DNA of 6,531 bases, taken from NCBI GenBank assembly GCA_030754715.1, contig JASLZV010000109.1:1-6531 (forward strand), read 5' to 3'. The stretch comes from Phycisphaerae bacterium (GTDB taxonomy: Bacteria > Planctomycetota > Phycisphaerae > SM23-33). The notes below the pieces were generated by a model. That model was not told where the DNA came from. It made no database searches and was given only the letters and a program-made list of their open reading frames with translations. The stretch's first letter is position 1, and each line of letters begins with the position of its first letter. This document shows positions 5,755 to 6,531 of this stretch, in pieces. Made by a program: the position numbers and the translations under genes.

Positions 5755-6531
5755 ATGTCAGAACAGACGCCCACCACACCGCCGTTTCCGGAAACGCCTG
5801 AGCCGCAGCGCGGGCAAACCCCTCCCCCGCCGGTGGCCCGGCCGCCCGCAGCGCCGGCGGCGCCGTCATGGTGCCAGCCTCCGCCTCGCAGGAAAGGCTG
5901 GCTGCGTCGAATCCTCCGGAGCGCGTTCCTGATGCTCTTCGTGCTGTCGGTCATCCTGAACGGATACCTGCTTCTGCTGGTGAAGGTCCAGATGGCCGGC
6001 AAGCTGGCGAGCGCGGTTGTGCAGGAAGGCGCCGACGATCAGGTGGTGGCGTTGTACACAATATCGGGCATGATCAACGACGAGGCGGCCGACAACTTCG
6101 CCGCCTTTGAAACCTCGGTGTGCCGTGACGCGAACGTCAAGATTGTGGTGCTGCGTGTCGACTCGCCCGGCGGCGGCGTGGGGGGCTCCGACCGAATCAG
6201 TGCCATGGTCGATGCGCTCAAGGCCAAGCGTAAGATCAAGGTGATTGTCTCGATGGGCGCCTACGCGACCAGCGGCGGCTACTACATTTCCGCCCCAGCC
6301 GACGAGATTTTCGCCGAGCCGACCACAATCACGGGCGCCATCGGCGTGATTGCAAACTGGATTGTCATCAAGGGAACGCTGGACAAGATCGGTGCCGAGC
6401 CGGTTGTCTTCCGCTCGAGCGGCGCCCGCGGCTGGAAGGACGAGATCAGCCCCTTCCGCAAGCCTGACTCTCGCCAACGAAAGCATCTCCAGGAACTGCT
6501 GGACGGTCTGCACGCCCGGTTCCGGGGCGTG
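5755..6531 (+). CDS. sppA: SppA-like S49 signal peptide peptidase (3' end outside window)
   Basis: The first 259 residues of a membrane-anchored serine peptidase of family S49, open to the window edge. Residues 1-47 are a proline-rich cytoplasmic tail, followed by basic residues (RRKGWLRR) and one transmembrane helix at about 52-76. The peptidase domain follows: VVLRVDSPGGGVGGSD (131-146), VIVSMGAYATSGGYYISA (163-180) with the predicted nucleophile S173, ITGAIGVIANW (192-202), and SSGARGWKDEISPFR (221-235) with the predicted general base K228. The 55-residue Ser-Lys spacing is close to the 52 of Bacillus subtilis SppA (S147/K199). The family degrades leftover signal peptides and membrane protein fragments at the membrane. 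AAGGAG lies 7 bases before the ATG, which fixes the start. It is a single-domain short-form SppA as far as visible; the C-terminal part is missing only because the window ends. Confidence 0.9.
   Translation, partial: MSEQTPTTPPFPETPEPQRGQTPPPPVARPPAAPAAPSWCQPPPRRKGWLRRILRSAFLMLFVLSVILNGYLLLLVKVQMAGKLASAVVQEGADDQVVALYTISGMINDEAADNFAAFETSVCRDANVKIVVLRVDSPGGGVGGSDRISAMVDALKAKRKIKVIVSMGAYATSGGYYISAPADEIFAEPTTITGAIGVIANWIVIKGTLDKIGAEPVVFRSSGARGWKDEISPFRKPDSRQRKHLQELLDGLHARFRGV

Noticed and set aside
1..6531. CRISPR array, insertion sequence, or tandem repeats
   Set aside because: No regularly spaced repeats, transposase motifs or terminal inverted repeats were seen. No second copy of the tRNA-Pro 3' end was found inside the window to serve as an attachment-site duplicate.

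Overview
This is a G+C-rich bacterial window that looks chromosomal. Three things point to a planctomycete or a relative in the PVC group: a large secreted DUF4838 (GH67-like) protein with a CBM9-type domain, a sugar-isomerase TIM-barrel gene, and a proline-rich, membrane-anchored S49 peptidase. This assignment is an inference from gene content; no rRNA or marker gene is present.

Layout. (1) Positions 23-793, plus strand: a xylose-isomerase-like TIM-barrel sugar (phosphate) isomerase/epimerase. (2) After a short convergent gap, the minus strand carries, in transcription order from right to left, a DUF4838/CBM9/lectin-like secreted protein of 1068 residues (5096-1890), a 340-base spacer that may hold a decayed small gene, and an isochorismatase-family cysteine hydrolase (1549-953) that is visibly richer in A+T than its neighbours. 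(3) At 5111-5571 on the minus strand, in transcription order, lie a strong tRNA promoter, tRNA-Pro(UGG), a C-terminal fragment resembling a site-specific DNA methyltransferase that begins within a base or two of the tRNA 3' end, and a 56-codon ORF whose first half resembles DUF3553. (4) From 5755 to the right edge, plus strand, is the N-terminal 259 residues of an SppA-like signal peptide peptidase with an intact Ser/Lys dyad.

How it fits together. The isomerase and the secreted DUF4838 protein suit a polysaccharide or sugar-acid utilisation region: extracellular glycan recognition or cleavage plus cytoplasmic sugar isomerisation. They are on opposite strands, so they are not one operon. The section between the tRNA and the DUF4838 gene looks like a rearrangement scar. 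A methyltransferase tail and the head of a DUF3553-like gene lie in the same orientation, with no intact modification or restriction gene left in the window. This suggests that a defence or modification module was once next to, or integrated at, this tRNA-Pro gene and was mostly deleted. No intact undescribed system is visible, and the scar is the most interesting part of the window. Protein family names come from recognised motifs, not database searches.
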